Shown here: positions 1 to 8,421 of the stretch, piece after piece
Position numbering within the stretch: the first letter of the stretch is position 1
How the letters are laid out: the number at the start of each line of letters is the position of its first letter
Assembly: GCA_005239175.1 (NCBI GenBank)
Contig: SOPS01000001.1
Location: 620,001 to 684,000, forward strand
Direction of reading: 5' to 3'
Length of the DNA stretch: 64,000 nucleotides
DNA from: a halophilic archaeon SHRA6
Lineage (GTDB): Archaea > Halobacteriota > Halobacteria > Halobacteriales > Haloferacaceae
Notes under the pieces: model-generated
What the model was told of the DNA's origin: nothing
Database searches by the model: none
What the model saw: the letters and a program-made list of their open reading frames with translations, nothing else
Made by a program: the position numbers and the translations under genes

Positions 1-181
1 GACCGAACACGGGATACTGACGAGTCCCCGCAACCGGACCCAGGAGCTCAAAAACTCGCACGAGGTACAGGGCGGCGGCAACGGCTATCCCGACGATCGC
101 CCCGATGGTCGCGTTTCGCGGGACCGCTAGCTCGTCGATCAGGATCGCCGTCGGTGGGCGATCGGGTACGTTTTGGCTCAC
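1..181 (-). CDS. Partial haloarchaeal membrane protein (N-terminal part only)
   Basis: The reverse strand is open from a GTG start at 179-181 to the window edge, giving the first 60 residues of a protein whose C-terminus lies outside the window. The start reads MSQNVPDRPPTAIL; a hydrophobic segment follows at about residues 25-48, so this is an integral membrane protein. It is divergent from the aspartoacylase-family gene. The segment resembles a short haloarchaeal membrane family of unknown function that I know only from memory. The reading frame and hydrophobicity are visible; any function is unknown. Confidence 0.6.
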   Translation of the reverse strand, partial: MSQNVPDRPPTAILIDELAVPRNATIGAIVGIAVAAALYLVRVFELLGPVAGTRQYPVFG

Positions 182-256
182 AGTTGCCGTTGGATCCGGA
201 TCGTCAAATCGGCACCGATCGAACCGCCTAAGGTCAGCCCGACCGATATCGAAGCA

Positions 257-1216
257 ATGACTCTCACGGTCGGAACCGCGAGTGCGCCCCCCGGCGAAAC
301 CGACACGGGGCGGCTGCAGGTCGGTGAGACACGCGATGGCAGCCCGGCGGCATTACCCGTCGCAGTGATAAACGGTGCGGCCGACGGCAAACGACTCTAC
401 ATCCAGGCAGTCAGCGACGGCGACGAACTCAACGGGCTTGGCGTGGTGAGCCGGCTGGTCCCACAGCTCGAGCCTGCGGAGCTCTCCGGAGAGCTCGTCG
501 TCGTCGGGATCGTCAACTATCACGGCTTTCAGGTCGCAGAGCATCGGAACCCGATCGACGATCGGAAGACGAACCGAACCTATCCGGGCAACGAGAACGG
601 CTCGACCTCCGAGCGCATCGCCGCAGCGACCTACGAGGTCGCCCGCGAGGCAGATCTCATTTTGGACCTCCACCAGGGATCGACAAGCCAGATGCTCACA
701 GAAGCGCGGATTCGCTGTGGACAGCGCCACAGGCTCCACGGAGAGTGTCTCAAGCTCGCGAAGGTGTTCGGCACCGGCTACGTGATCGACCAGAAGGGCC
801 CGGACGGACAACTCGCCCGCGTCGCGCCGGACAACGGCATCCCGACGATCGACCCCGAACTCGGTGGCTGTGTCGGCTGGGATCAAGAGAGCATCTCAAC
901 CGGGCTGACCGGCATCTACAACGTCCTCAAATACTACGGCTTTCTCGACGGCGAAGTCGAACTCGAAACGCAGACCCGCGCGAAGGGATTCGATCAGTAC
1001 GGCTCCCCGTCCGGGGGACTCGTGACGTTCAAGTGCGAACTCGGCGAGCGGGTACGGCCGCGCCAGACGCTGTTCGAGGTGACAGATATGTTCGGCGAGC
1101 TCAAAGCCCGCGTGACCGCGGACAACAGCGGGATCTTCTGGCGATCGCGCCGGCTGCCACAGGTCGCGACCGGCGAATACGTCTGTTCGGTCGCGACAAA
1201 TATCGACACCTACTGA
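257..1216 (+). CDS. Succinylglutamate desuccinylase/aspartoacylase family metallohydrolase
   Basis: 319 residues. The M14-like fold is suggested by the early segment with DGDELNG (about residues 50-56), where family members usually have HGDE or HGNE, then GNENG and a DLHQG motif carrying a likely zinc-ligand histidine. The C-terminal part is beta-rich and lipoyl-like, as in AspA/AstE homologues. These enzymes cleave N-acyl amino acids or related amides; the substrate here cannot be read from sequence. The ATG at 257 is preferred to an upstream in-frame start at 173, because the intervening residues look non-conserved. The next gene begins 7 nt downstream on the same strand, suggesting a two-gene operon. 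Confidence 0.75.
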   Translation: MTLTVGTASAPPGETDTGRLQVGETRDGSPAALPVAVINGAADGKRLYIQAVSDGDELNGLGVVSRLVPQLEPAELSGELVVVGIVNYHGFQVAEHRNPIDDRKTNRTYPGNENGSTSERIAAATYEVAREADLILDLHQGSTSQMLTEARIRCGQRHRLHGECLKLAKVFGTGYVIDQKGPDGQLARVAPDNGIPTIDPELGGCVGWDQESISTGLTGIYNVLKYYGFLDGEVELETQTRAKGFDQYGSPSGGLVTFKCELGERVRPRQTLFEVTDMFGELKARVTADNSGIFWRSRRLPQVATGEYVCSVATNIDTY

Positions 1217-1223
1217 GCGGACG

Positions 1224-2366
1224 ATGACCATAGATAATTCCTCCCGTAACCCCGACGTGGCCCACCTCCGCTGTCTCGACTGTGCGAGCACCCACCGCGA
1301 TCGCTGGCGCTGTACGTGCGGCGGCGTGCTGACCTACGACGGGTGGCCGATCGCAGACGGGCCGGCGCCCGATCCGGCGACGTTCGACGGCAGAGACGGG
1401 CTGTGGGCGTTTGATGCGTTCATTCCCGAACAGCCACACGTTACCCTCGGCGAGGGGATGACACCACTCGTCGACGCCCCCAACTGGAATGCATCGTTCA
1501 AACTGGAGTACGTCTTTCCGACAGCCAGCTTCAAAGATCGCGGTGCAACGACGATCCTCTCGCGAGCGACCGCGGTCGGTGTCGACACTGTTGTCGAGGA
1601 CTCCTCGGGGAACGCGGGCGCAGCGATCGCCACCTACGCCGCCCGTGCGGGGATCGACGCCAAAATATACGTGCCGGCGGCGGCGAAAGCCTCGAAGCTC
1701 CGGGCGATCGAACGCGCCGGCGCGACGCCCGTTCGCGTCGAGGGCACGAGACAGGCAGTCACCGACGCGTGTCTCCGGGCGGTCGAGTCAGGTGAGGCGT
1801 GGTACGCGAGCCACGCGTGGAATCCTGCGTTCCTCGCGGGCACGGCGACGATCGCCTACGAGATCGCCCTCCAGCGCGACTGGGACGCACCCGACGCCGT
1901 CGTGTTGCCACTGGGCCACGGGACGCTGTTTTTGGGTGCCTATCGAGGGTTTCACGCACTCGAACGCGCCGGGTGGATCGACGAGATGCCGAGACTGTTG
2001 GCCGCACAGGCGAGCGGCTACGCTCCGATCGCCGACGATCGACATTCTGACGCGATGGAGACTAATGCGACTGAGACCGGCGCGACGGAGACCGACACAA
2101 ACGAGATCGCCGACGGGATCCAGATCCGCGAGCCAGTCCGGGCCGAGGAGATCCACGCGGCGATCGAGGCGACCGACGGAGACGCGATCGCCCTCGGTGC
2201 GGACGCGGTCGAAGCGGCGCTCTCGCGGTTGCATCGCAATGGGTTCTACACCGAGCCGACGTGTGCGATCGCGCCCGCAGCGCTAGAGGTGTACCGCGAG
2301 CAGGGGACGATCGATCGCGATGACGACGTTGTCGTGCCGCTCACAGGAAGCGGGCTGAAAGGCTGA
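1224..2366 (+). CDS. Threonine-synthase-like PLP-dependent enzyme
   Basis: 380 residues. It begins with a small cysteine cluster (CLDC...CTCGG, residues 13-32) typical of archaeal threonine synthases. The PLP lysine motif TASFKDRG follows at about residues 91-98, then SSGNAG for phosphate and cofactor binding, and a C-terminal PLTGSGLKG. Threonine synthase converts O-phosphohomoserine to threonine. An acidic, Thr/Glu-rich insertion near residues 270-300 and the overall divergence suggest a paralogue, so a related beta-replacement or elimination reaction is possible. The gene follows the hydrolase by 7 nt and is probably co-transcribed with it. Confidence 0.8.
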   Translation: MTIDNSSRNPDVAHLRCLDCASTHRDRWRCTCGGVLTYDGWPIADGPAPDPATFDGRDGLWAFDAFIPEQPHVTLGEGMTPLVDAPNWNASFKLEYVFPTASFKDRGATTILSRATAVGVDTVVEDSSGNAGAAIATYAARAGIDAKIYVPAAAKASKLRAIERAGATPVRVEGTRQAVTDACLRAVESGEAWYASHAWNPAFLAGTATIAYEIALQRDWDAPDAVVLPLGHGTLFLGAYRGFHALERAGWIDEMPRLLAAQASGYAPIADDRHSDAMETNATETGATETDTNEIADGIQIREPVRAEEIHAAIEATDGDAIALGADAVEAALSRLHRNGFYTEPTCAIAPAALEVYREQGTIDRDDDVVVPLTGSGLKG

Positions 2367-2400
2367 TCCAACTCATCGCGTCAAATTCTGTTGAGCCGCT

Positions 2401-3717
2401 TTACCGCTCCGGATGGATCGCTGCGTCGAAGCCGCCACGAACGAGCGGCTTTGCGATGTGGCGACGTGCACAGGGCGGAACCTCGTACCAGCCCGGTTCG
2501 ATCGATCGCTCGATCGGGACCTCGACCTTCCCCGGCGCGTTTGTCCCACAGTCGCGACAGCGGTAGCCGGCGTCTCGGCCGGCCGATTTCATCGACCGGC
2601 TGCACTCCGGACACGTCGGCGTCCTGTGTTCGCTGTCGATGAGCGATCGCACAGCGAGCTTCTCGAGTTTCACCGTCCCGTTGCTCATCTCGCCGCACGC
2701 TGTTATCCGATCTCCCGCCCGAAGCGCTCGAACCCGATCGCGAAAACGCTTCGTCGGTTCGAACGCAGCACAGTCGATCGTCGGCCCCTCCCGAACGACA
2801 GCGTCCGCCTCAGCCGCCGGCGGGACGAGTTCAAAAAAGACGTGGCCGCCGCGTTCAGTGTGCGGATCACTGGCAACGATCCCGTCAACTCGATAGCCAC
2901 GGTCCTCGCGCAGCGATCCGATCGTCCCCGCCCGGAGGTGTGCGTCGGTCCCCTGGTTCGTCCGGAAGGTCACCGCCCGATCGACCGGCTCGCTCTCGAT
3001 CAGTGACGCGACTCGCCGGCACGCGTCGGGATCGTCACCGCGAATCCCGTGCAGGATTGGACCTGGCGCGTGTGGCACGCACACCGCCTGTTCCTCAACG
3101 CGATCGACGGTATCCCAGACGGTCGGATATTCTGCATCGGCGGCAGCCACGACCGAGTCGTAGTCGACAGCTCGGGGGGTCCCACAGCGATCGAAGACGC
3201 GATAGGAGATGTGTTCGTAAGTCGGCTCCGCCAGGGTCGCCATCAAGCCGATCGCCGCCAGCGCGCCGATCCGGCCGCGGCCGATCGTCTCACAGCCCGC
3301 GGCGGCCCAGCCGCGGTGGGTGTAGTCGTAGGTGTCGGCCAGTTCGATTGCGTCTGCCAGCCCGTGGATTTCTCGGAGTGCCTGCTGGCCGAACTGTTGG
3401 ACGGCTGCTGGCACGTCCGAACGATCGCCGGGCGCGACGACGAGACCGGGACTCGTGTGAGGGTCCTCACTGATTGCGCGGGATTCGATCGCTGCCGTGG
3501 CAATCTCGGTAGCAGCTTCGACAGAGAGGTCGGTTTCGATCGCCAGCGCCGCGTTCCCGCGGGTTTTGTGCTCGACGGCGGGATTGAGCCGGAGCAGCCA
3601 GTGGCCGTTGAGAGAGCCACCGGCGTCGGCGATTTCTTCCCCGACGAGCGCCGCGAGGTACGTCGTACACATCCCTCGCTCGCGGGAATCCGTGTCGTCG
3701 AGCGCGACGATCGTCAT
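2401..3717 (-). CDS. tiaS: tRNA(Ile2) 2-agmatinylcytidine synthetase TiaS
   Basis: 438 residues. TiaS ligates agmatine to C34 of the CAU-anticodon tRNA-Ile so that it decodes AUA, an essential archaeal modification. The N-terminus MTIVALDDTDSRERGMCTTYL is the conserved nucleotide-binding start. An OB-fold-like segment (GDRITACGEMSNGTVKLEKL) precedes a zinc ribbon CPEC...CRDC near the C-terminus, the expected domain order. The ATG at 3717 is chosen because the in-frame extension to 3858 does not look like protein. The gene is divergent from the HTH regulator at 3892. A minus-strand TATA-like stretch lies near 3777-3792. Confidence 0.92.
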   Translation of the reverse strand: MTIVALDDTDSRERGMCTTYLAALVGEEIADAGGSLNGHWLLRLNPAVEHKTRGNAALAIETDLSVEAATEIATAAIESRAISEDPHTSPGLVVAPGDRSDVPAAVQQFGQQALREIHGLADAIELADTYDYTHRGWAAAGCETIGRGRIGALAAIGLMATLAEPTYEHISYRVFDRCGTPRAVDYDSVVAAADAEYPTVWDTVDRVEEQAVCVPHAPGPILHGIRGDDPDACRRVASLIESEPVDRAVTFRTNQGTDAHLRAGTIGSLREDRGYRVDGIVASDPHTERGGHVFFELVPPAAEADAVVREGPTIDCAAFEPTKRFRDRVRALRAGDRITACGEMSNGTVKLEKLAVRSLIDSEHRTPTCPECSRSMKSAGRDAGYRCRDCGTNAPGKVEVPIERSIEPGWYEVPPCARRHIAKPLVRGGFDAAIHPER

Positions 3718-3860
3718 AGCCGCCCGTCGGTTATGAGTGCCCAAACCGGTTTCGCTCGATAGATCCGCCGGGAACAAAATAGTATATAACCGTTTCCACC
3801 CGCCCACTGGCAGAGATCGCCCGATAGCTATACGATCGGAGTGGCCCTGGTGCCACAACG

Positions 3861-3868
3861 CCTATATA
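3861..3868 (+). promoter_or_regulatory. TATA box of the HTH regulator
   Basis: CTATATAT is centred about 27 nt upstream of the ATG at 3892. That distance predicts transcription starting at or next to the A of the start codon, so this element both marks the promoter and decides the start against in-frame ATGs at 3868 and 3871. Confidence 0.65.
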
Positions 3869-3891
3869 TGATGAGCCGCTTACCTTCGGAT

Positions 3892-4860
3892 ATGTCTCGG
3901 TCCGCTCTCGTCGGAAACATCGCCGCCATGCTCGACGACGCAGGCTTTCTCGTGAGCGATCGGTGTGCGCTCCGGCCGAAGAGCTTCGACCTCGCGGCTC
4001 GCCGCGGCGAGGACCTGGTGTTGCTGAAAATCCTCGGCAACATCGACGCGCTGGACGCCGAAACCGGTGCTGAGCTGCGCCGGCTCGGCGAGTACCTCTC
4101 GGCGACGCCGATCGTAATTGGGCTTCGAACCCGCGACGAGGATCTCAACCCCGGCGTCGTCTACTTCCGTCACGGCGTTCCGGTGTTCCACCCCGACACT
4201 GCGTTCGACCTGTTCGTCGAAGAGGTCCCACCGCTCATTTATGCGGCCCCTGGGGGACTGTACGTGAGTATCGACGGCGACCTGCTGGCTGACGAACGCG
4301 AAGAACGCGGGTGGAGCCTCGGTCGGCTCGCAAGCGAGCTTGGCGTCTCCCGTCGGACGGTCTCGAAGTACGAAGACGGCATGAACGCCTCGATCGACGT
4401 CGCAATTCAGCTCGAAGAGCTCTTCAACAAGCCGTTTTCGAACCCGGTGTCAGTGCTTGAGGGCACCGACGAGATCCGCGAGGCCGATCCGACCCCAGAT
4501 GATCCCGCTGTGGATCCTGATGACGAACATGTCCTCACCGTCCTCACACGGGCGGGGTTCGAGGTGCACCCGACCGTTCGATCGCCGTTCAAAGCCGTCA
4601 GCGAGGACAGCGACAGCCGCGAGCGAAACGTCCTCACCGGTCACTCGACGTTCACAAAGACGGCCGAAAAGCGCGCGAAGCTCATGTCGTCGATCGGCTC
4701 GGTCACGCAAACGCGGTCGGTGTACTTCACCAAAGAGCAATCCAAGCGCGAGTCCGTCGATGGGACTGCGATCGTCTCCTGTGAGGAGTTGGCAGCGATC
4801 GACGATCCCGACCGAATCCGTGAGTTGATTCGCGAGCGAGCAGCCGAGCCCGATCGCTGA
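3892..4860 (+). CDS. Archaeal Cro/C1-type HTH transcriptional regulator
   Basis: 322 residues. An N-terminal alpha/beta domain (residues 1-125) resembles the nuclease-like domain of a widespread archaeal HTH regulator family. It is followed by a Cro/C1 helix-turn-helix ([20 protein letters not shown] and [10 protein letters not shown], about residues 134-165). The C-terminal third includes a segment with [19 protein letters not shown]. The family is conserved in Euryarchaea, but its targets are not known to me. The TATA box at 3861 fixes the start as leaderless. It is divergent from tiaS. Confidence 0.8.
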   Translation: MSRSALVGNIAAMLDDAGFLVSDRCALRPKSFDLAARRGEDLVLLKILGNIDALDAETGAELRRLGEYLSATPIVIGLRTRDEDLNPGVVYFRHGVPVFHPDTAFDLFVEEVPPLIYAAPGGLYVSIDGDLLADEREERGWSLGRLASELGVSRRTVSKYEDGMNASIDVAIQLEELFNKPFSNPVSVLEGTDEIREADPTPDDPAVDPDDEHVLTVLTRAGFEVHPTVRSPFKAVSEDSDSRERNVLTGHSTFTKTAEKRAKLMSSIGSVTQTRSVYFTKEQSKRESVDGTAIVSCEELAAIDDPDRIRELIRERAAEPDR

Positions 4861-4891
4861 GGCCGGCGCGTCTCAACGCGGATGAAAAAGA

Positions 4892-5146
4892 TTACGCGGC
4901 GCTGCCGTACGTCTCTTCGAGATACTCGACGATATCGCCGCTTTCGGGCATGCCATCGATCCCGTTGGCCTCGTCAATGAGCACCGGAACGCCAGTCTGT
5001 CCACTGACTTCTTTGACTTCGGTCCGTTCGTCGTGCGATCGCGGCACCATCCGCGATTCGTAGTCAAGTCCAAGCGCTTCGAGTTTGGTTACGACTTTCG
5101 CACAGTACGGACAGCCTTCGAGTTCGTACAGAATGAGGTCTGACAT
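4892..5146 (-). CDS. Glutaredoxin-like thiol-disulfide protein
   Basis: 84 residues with the thioredoxin-fold pattern LILYELEGCPYCAKVVTKLE. CPYC at residues 10-13 is the classical glutaredoxin redox pair, and TGVPVLID supplies the cis-proline. The C-terminal part (GDIVEYLEETYG) matches the GST N-terminal/glutaredoxin family. It probably reduces disulfides or gamma-glutamylcysteine mixed disulfides in the cytoplasm, since haloarchaea use gamma-glutamylcysteine rather than glutathione (family knowledge). The start at 5146 omits three residues (MLL) of an upstream in-frame ATG. Confidence 0.85.
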   Translation of the reverse strand: MSDLILYELEGCPYCAKVVTKLEALGLDYESRMVPRSHDERTEVKEVSGQTGVPVLIDEANGIDGMPESGDIVEYLEETYGSAA

Positions 5147-5249
5147 CAACAGCAAGTACGCGCCGAACCAACCTTAATGTCGTGGGGACGTGTTCGTCGA
5201 GTGCACACCCCCAGCGCCATTTATCACGCAGCCCGTAAACGGATTGGGT

Positions 5250-6014
5250 GTGCTTCCTGTCGGATCGACGATGGCGATCGCGGTCGTCCTCTTGGGGGTT
5301 GCTGGGCTCGTCACCGGGATCGCAGGGTTCGGTTTCGCGCTTGTCGGCACGATGGGGCTCGCAACGGTTATCGGCCCGCGGGCGGCGGTCCCGTTCATGC
5401 TGTTGCCGATCGTCGCGGCGAACGCGTCGCTGTTTCGCGAACTCGATCCCGGCGAGCTACCCACCTGTGCTCGACGATTTGGGCCGTACGTCCTTGCGAC
5501 GCTCGTGGGAACGATCGCCGGCATGGTCCTTCTCGATCGGCTGCCAGGGCGACCGCTGACAATTGGGCTTGGCGTATTGACCCTCGGGTACGTCCTCACG
5601 AGTCAGGACGCGATCAAGATACCCGGCCTCGCAGCGCTCACCGAGCGGTGTTTCGTGTCGAGCCGGCGGGGAACGATCGCACTCGGTGCCGCCTCAGGGG
5701 TGGTCTTCGGCGCGACGAACGTCGGCGTCCAGATAATTGCGTATCTGCAGAGCCGCGATCTCTCACACTCAGTGTTTGTCGGCGTCATCGGCATGACGTT
5801 TCTCGGTATCAACGGCGTTCGCGTCCTTGCGGCCGGCGTGCTCGGGCTCTACCCCTCACTCGAATTTGTGGGGCTCTCTGTCATCGGGATTGTGCCGGGG
5901 CTCGCAGGCGTCGCAGTTGGGAAACGGATCCGAGGGGCAATTCCCGCCGAACGCCGAGAACTGCTCGTCCTGGGACTGTTGACCGTAATCGGAATCAGGC
6001 TCCTTGTCAGCTGA
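5250..6014 (+). CDS. TauE/SafE-family (TSUP) membrane permease
   Basis: About 254 residues with eight or so hydrophobic segments and the two-halved layout of sulfite/organosulfonate exporters. The first half contains GLVTGIAGFGFALVG and the second GAASGVVFGATNVGVQ, the equivalent repeat positions. TSUP proteins move sulfur-containing or carboxylate anions across the membrane; the substrate here is not inferable. The start is uncertain. A TATA-like TTTATC at 5220-5225 lies 27 nt before a GTG at 5250, which would be leaderless, but the ATG at 5271 is also plausible. No linked sulfur genes are seen. Confidence 0.8.
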   Translation: MLPVGSTMAIAVVLLGVAGLVTGIAGFGFALVGTMGLATVIGPRAAVPFMLLPIVAANASLFRELDPGELPTCARRFGPYVLATLVGTIAGMVLLDRLPGRPLTIGLGVLTLGYVLTSQDAIKIPGLAALTERCFVSSRRGTIALGAASGVVFGATNVGVQIIAYLQSRDLSHSVFVGVIGMTFLGINGVRVLAAGVLGLYPSLEFVGLSVIGIVPGLAGVAVGKRIRGAIPAERRELLVLGLLTVIGIRLLVS

Positions 6015-6047
6015 GAGCCCGCGCGTACCGCAGTTACCTGTGTTCGC

Positions 6048-7445
6048 TCACGCGAGTGTGCCGAACCGGATTGCGAAGTACACGACACACGCAAGCGCCA
6101 TGATCCACTGGAACGGGTGAACCTGATCGGTTCGACCCGCAGCGACGGAGACGATTGGATAGCTGAGCAGCCCGGCGGCGATCCCGTAGGCGATGCTCGA
6201 TGTCAGCGGCATGATCATGATAGTCAGCCCTGCCGGAATCGCGTGGGTGATATCATCCCAGGCGATCTCGACAACGTTTCGCAGCATCATCACGGCCACA
6301 ACGACGAGCGCCACGTACGGTGCGAACGAGGGGATCGCCCCCAGAAGAGGCACGAACGGCAGCGCAAGGAGGAACAGTCCGGCGACGACGAGCGCGGTCA
6401 GGCCGGTCCGGCCGCCCTCGCCGATGCCTGCGGCCGATTCGATATACGTAGTTACCGTCGAGGTCCCCAGGATTCCGCCAACGGTCGTCCCCACAGCATC
6501 GGCCATGAGCGGTTTGTCGATGTCCGGGAGGTTCCCGGAGTCGTCGGTCATTCCCGCGGCCTGACCCAAGCCAGTGAGGGTGCCGGCGGTGTCGAAGAAG
6601 TCGACGAAAAAGAACGTGAACACGACGAGCGCGAAGGTGAGCGCCTCGACGTTGGCAAAGCCTGTAATGAACGCACCCGCGAGCGGCGCGATGTTGAACG
6701 CCTCGGCGCCGTAGGTGATCGAGTTGAATCCGGGTGCGAAGGTCGCGGTCTCAACGAGCCCGAGATCGCCACCGCCAGACTGCGGTGTGACGCCGATCGC
6801 CGAGGCCAGGTACGCGACGGCGCTCGTCAGGAGGATACCGATCACGATCGCCCCACGAACCCCGCGGGCCCACAGCGCGAACGTGAGCAAGATCCCAAGA
6901 ACCGCAAGCACCGCGACCGGATCGGTCGCGATAATCGGGTTGATACTGACCTCGGCGGTGATGATCCGCATCTGTTCGAGGCCGATCAGCGCCAAGAACA
7001 GCCCGATCCCAGCAGCGACCGAGAGCTTCACCGGCTCTGGGAACAGCCGGATGACGTACTCACGCGCGCCGATCGCCGTCAGAATGATGAACAACACGCC
7101 TTCGAGAAAGATGGCGGACAGCGCGGTCTGCCACGGAATTCCCAGTTCAAGCACAACGACCACAAAGAAGGCGTTCAGTCCCATCCCCGGCGCTAATCCG
7201 AAGGGGAGATCGGCGTAGAAGGCCATGACGAGCATCGCGGCGACCGACGCAAGGATCGTCACGACAGCAAGCAGTTGGAAGGTGTTCTCACCGGCGTCGA
7301 TCGCCGACGAGAGGATCGCCGGGTTCACCACGATGATGTACGACATCGTGAGGAACGTCGTCAGGCCAGCGATTGCCTCGGTTGTAACGGTACTGTCTCG
7401 CTCGGTTACGTTGAAATATGCTGATAGGCTATCTGTGAGCCCCAT
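6048..7445 (-). CDS. NCS2/AzgA-family purine permease (guanine/hypoxanthine type)
   Basis: 465 residues with 12-14 predicted membrane helices. Recognisable AzgA/PbuG signatures are the N-terminal TTEAIAGLTTFLTMSYIIVVNP, the segment PFGLAPGMGLNAFF, and FFVDFFDTAGTLTGLG. The family imports guanine, hypoxanthine or adenine by proton or ion symport. The putative phosphoribosyltransferase-type regulator lies directly upstream on the same strand, and both genes carry a near-identical element upstream of their promoters (7479-7499 and 8363-8382). Purine-responsive control is therefore likely. The start ATG at 7445 sits 27 nt from a TATA-like TAAAATTT. Confidence 0.9.
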   Translation of the reverse strand: MGLTDSLSAYFNVTERDSTVTTEAIAGLTTFLTMSYIIVVNPAILSSAIDAGENTFQLLAVVTILASVAAMLVMAFYADLPFGLAPGMGLNAFFVVVVLELGIPWQTALSAIFLEGVLFIILTAIGAREYVIRLFPEPVKLSVAAGIGLFLALIGLEQMRIITAEVSINPIIATDPVAVLAVLGILLTFALWARGVRGAIVIGILLTSAVAYLASAIGVTPQSGGGDLGLVETATFAPGFNSITYGAEAFNIAPLAGAFITGFANVEALTFALVVFTFFFVDFFDTAGTLTGLGQAAGMTDDSGNLPDIDKPLMADAVGTTVGGILGTSTVTTYIESAAGIGEGGRTGLTALVVAGLFLLALPFVPLLGAIPSFAPYVALVVVAVMMLRNVVEIAWDDITHAIPAGLTIMIMPLTSSIAYGIAAGLLSYPIVSVAAGRTDQVHPFQWIMALACVVYFAIRFGTLA

Positions 7446-7469
7446 GTTACACGTATGGGCATAACTTCG

Positions 7470-7478
7470 AAATTTTAC
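7470..7478 (-). promoter_or_regulatory. TATA box of the purine permease gene
   Basis: On the minus strand this reads GTAAAATTT, centred about 27 nt before the ATG at 7445, predicting a leaderless transcript. The motif shared with the regulator gene abuts it on the upstream side. Confidence 0.55.
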
Positions 7479-7499
7479 TTAAGCGTTCCCATAAACGTG
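7479..7499 (-). promoter_or_regulatory. Candidate purine-regulator operator (permease copy)
   Basis: On the minus strand this reads CACGTTTATG, six bases, then CTTAA. The same 10-mer and CTTAA with a five-base gap occur upstream of the phosphoribosyltransferase-type regulator. The copy lies immediately upstream of the permease TATA box, where an archaeal repressor or activator could act. The match is visible; the role is inferred. Confidence 0.45.
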
Positions 7500-7596
7500 C
7501 GTAAAATTGTGTATCAAATAGCAATTTGTACCGATTGTATACACATATATGCCTATTCTTGCAGCTAAAACAGCGGGTTGCCAGCGGAGTGTCCAA

Positions 7597-8310
7597 TCAC
7601 TCAAACCGCGACAGTGCGCCGACCGGCGCGTCAGTCATGCGTTTCGCCCGATCGATTCCTTCGTCGCCGACCGCAATGAGTGCGAACACGCCGGCGACCT
7701 CGGTGTCGGCCTGTTCGGCGATATCCAAAAGCAGCTCTTGGGTTTCGCCCGATCGGATCAGATCGTCGACAATCAACACTCTGTCGTTCGCTGACAACGC
7801 TCGTGCGGGGAGGTAGTATGTCAGCTCAATCCCCGAAGCGAGCCGCTGGCGGGCCTCAATAAAGTCCTCGACCGCCGTCTCTTTCGACTTTTTTGCGTAC
7901 GCGAGGTTGGCGTCGAAGTAACTCGCCATCGCCGCCCCGAGTGTGATGCCGTCGGTCGCTGCGGTGAGAACCACGTCGGGGCGATCGAACGCAAAGCTGT
8001 CGGCAGCGACCGGTGCAACCAGATCCAGAAACGACTGATCGAAGACGACGCCGGAGTTGTCGACGTACCCCTCGTCGTCGAAGGTGATCCGCGATTCAAG
8101 CTCATCAGCGAGGGCATCCCGACCGATTCCGTCAACCACCTCTCGGGCGCGGTCGGCGCCTGGCAAGACATGGCCATTGACATAGCGGTTCAGGTCACCC
8201 GCAGGGAGTCCTGTAACCGCCGAGAGCTCGTCATACGTTCGCGTCTGTTTCAACATTCGCAGGACGGCGACCGCTTGCAGCTGGAGGGCGGCCTTCTCTG
8301 CTCTGTTCAT
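7597..8310 (-). CDS. HTH/phosphoribosyltransferase-domain protein, probable purine regulator
   Basis: 237 residues. Residues 10-60 carry a helix-turn-helix (TYDELSAVTGLPAGDLNRYV). The rest is a type I phosphoribosyltransferase fold with the PRPP-binding motif VLIVDDLIRSGET at 178-190. This layout, DNA binding plus PRPP sensing, parallels Bacillus PurR and haloarchaeal GfcR, but the sequence is not GfcR. The adjacent purine permease and the shared upstream motif suggest that it senses purine or PRPP status and controls uptake. An enzymatic salvage role cannot be excluded. The ATG at 8310 is chosen because the HTH family starts there. Confidence 0.75.
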   Translation of the reverse strand: MNRAEKAALQLQAVAVLRMLKQTRTYDELSAVTGLPAGDLNRYVNGHVLPGADRAREVVDGIGRDALADELESRITFDDEGYVDNSGVVFDQSFLDLVAPVAADSFAFDRPDVVLTAATDGITLGAAMASYFDANLAYAKKSKETAVEDFIEARQRLASGIELTYYLPARALSANDRVLIVDDLIRSGETQELLLDIAEQADTEVAGVFALIAVGDEGIDRAKRMTDAPVGALSRFE

Positions 8311-8362
8311 ACCGTGGGTTGACGAATTACGCAAATATGAACACTTCGATATCTACTATGGG

Positions 8363-8382
8363 TTAAGATACGCATAAACGTG
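8363..8382 (-). promoter_or_regulatory. Candidate purine-regulator operator (regulator-gene copy)
   Basis: Minus-strand CACGTTTATG, five bases, CTTAA. It lies 53-72 nt upstream of the start at 8310 and upstream of a TATA-like CATATTTGC. The 10-mer is identical to the copy before the permease. Autoregulation is the simplest reading. Confidence 0.45.
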
Positions 8383-8421
8383 GTATCTCACGTACACCGC
8401 GGATGAGTGCTCAACGGGGAG

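Noticed and set aside
6117-7196. A 359-codon open frame on the plus strand
   Set aside because: It is antisense to the purine permease, is extremely Arg/Asp/Glu-rich and low in complexity, and has no motif.
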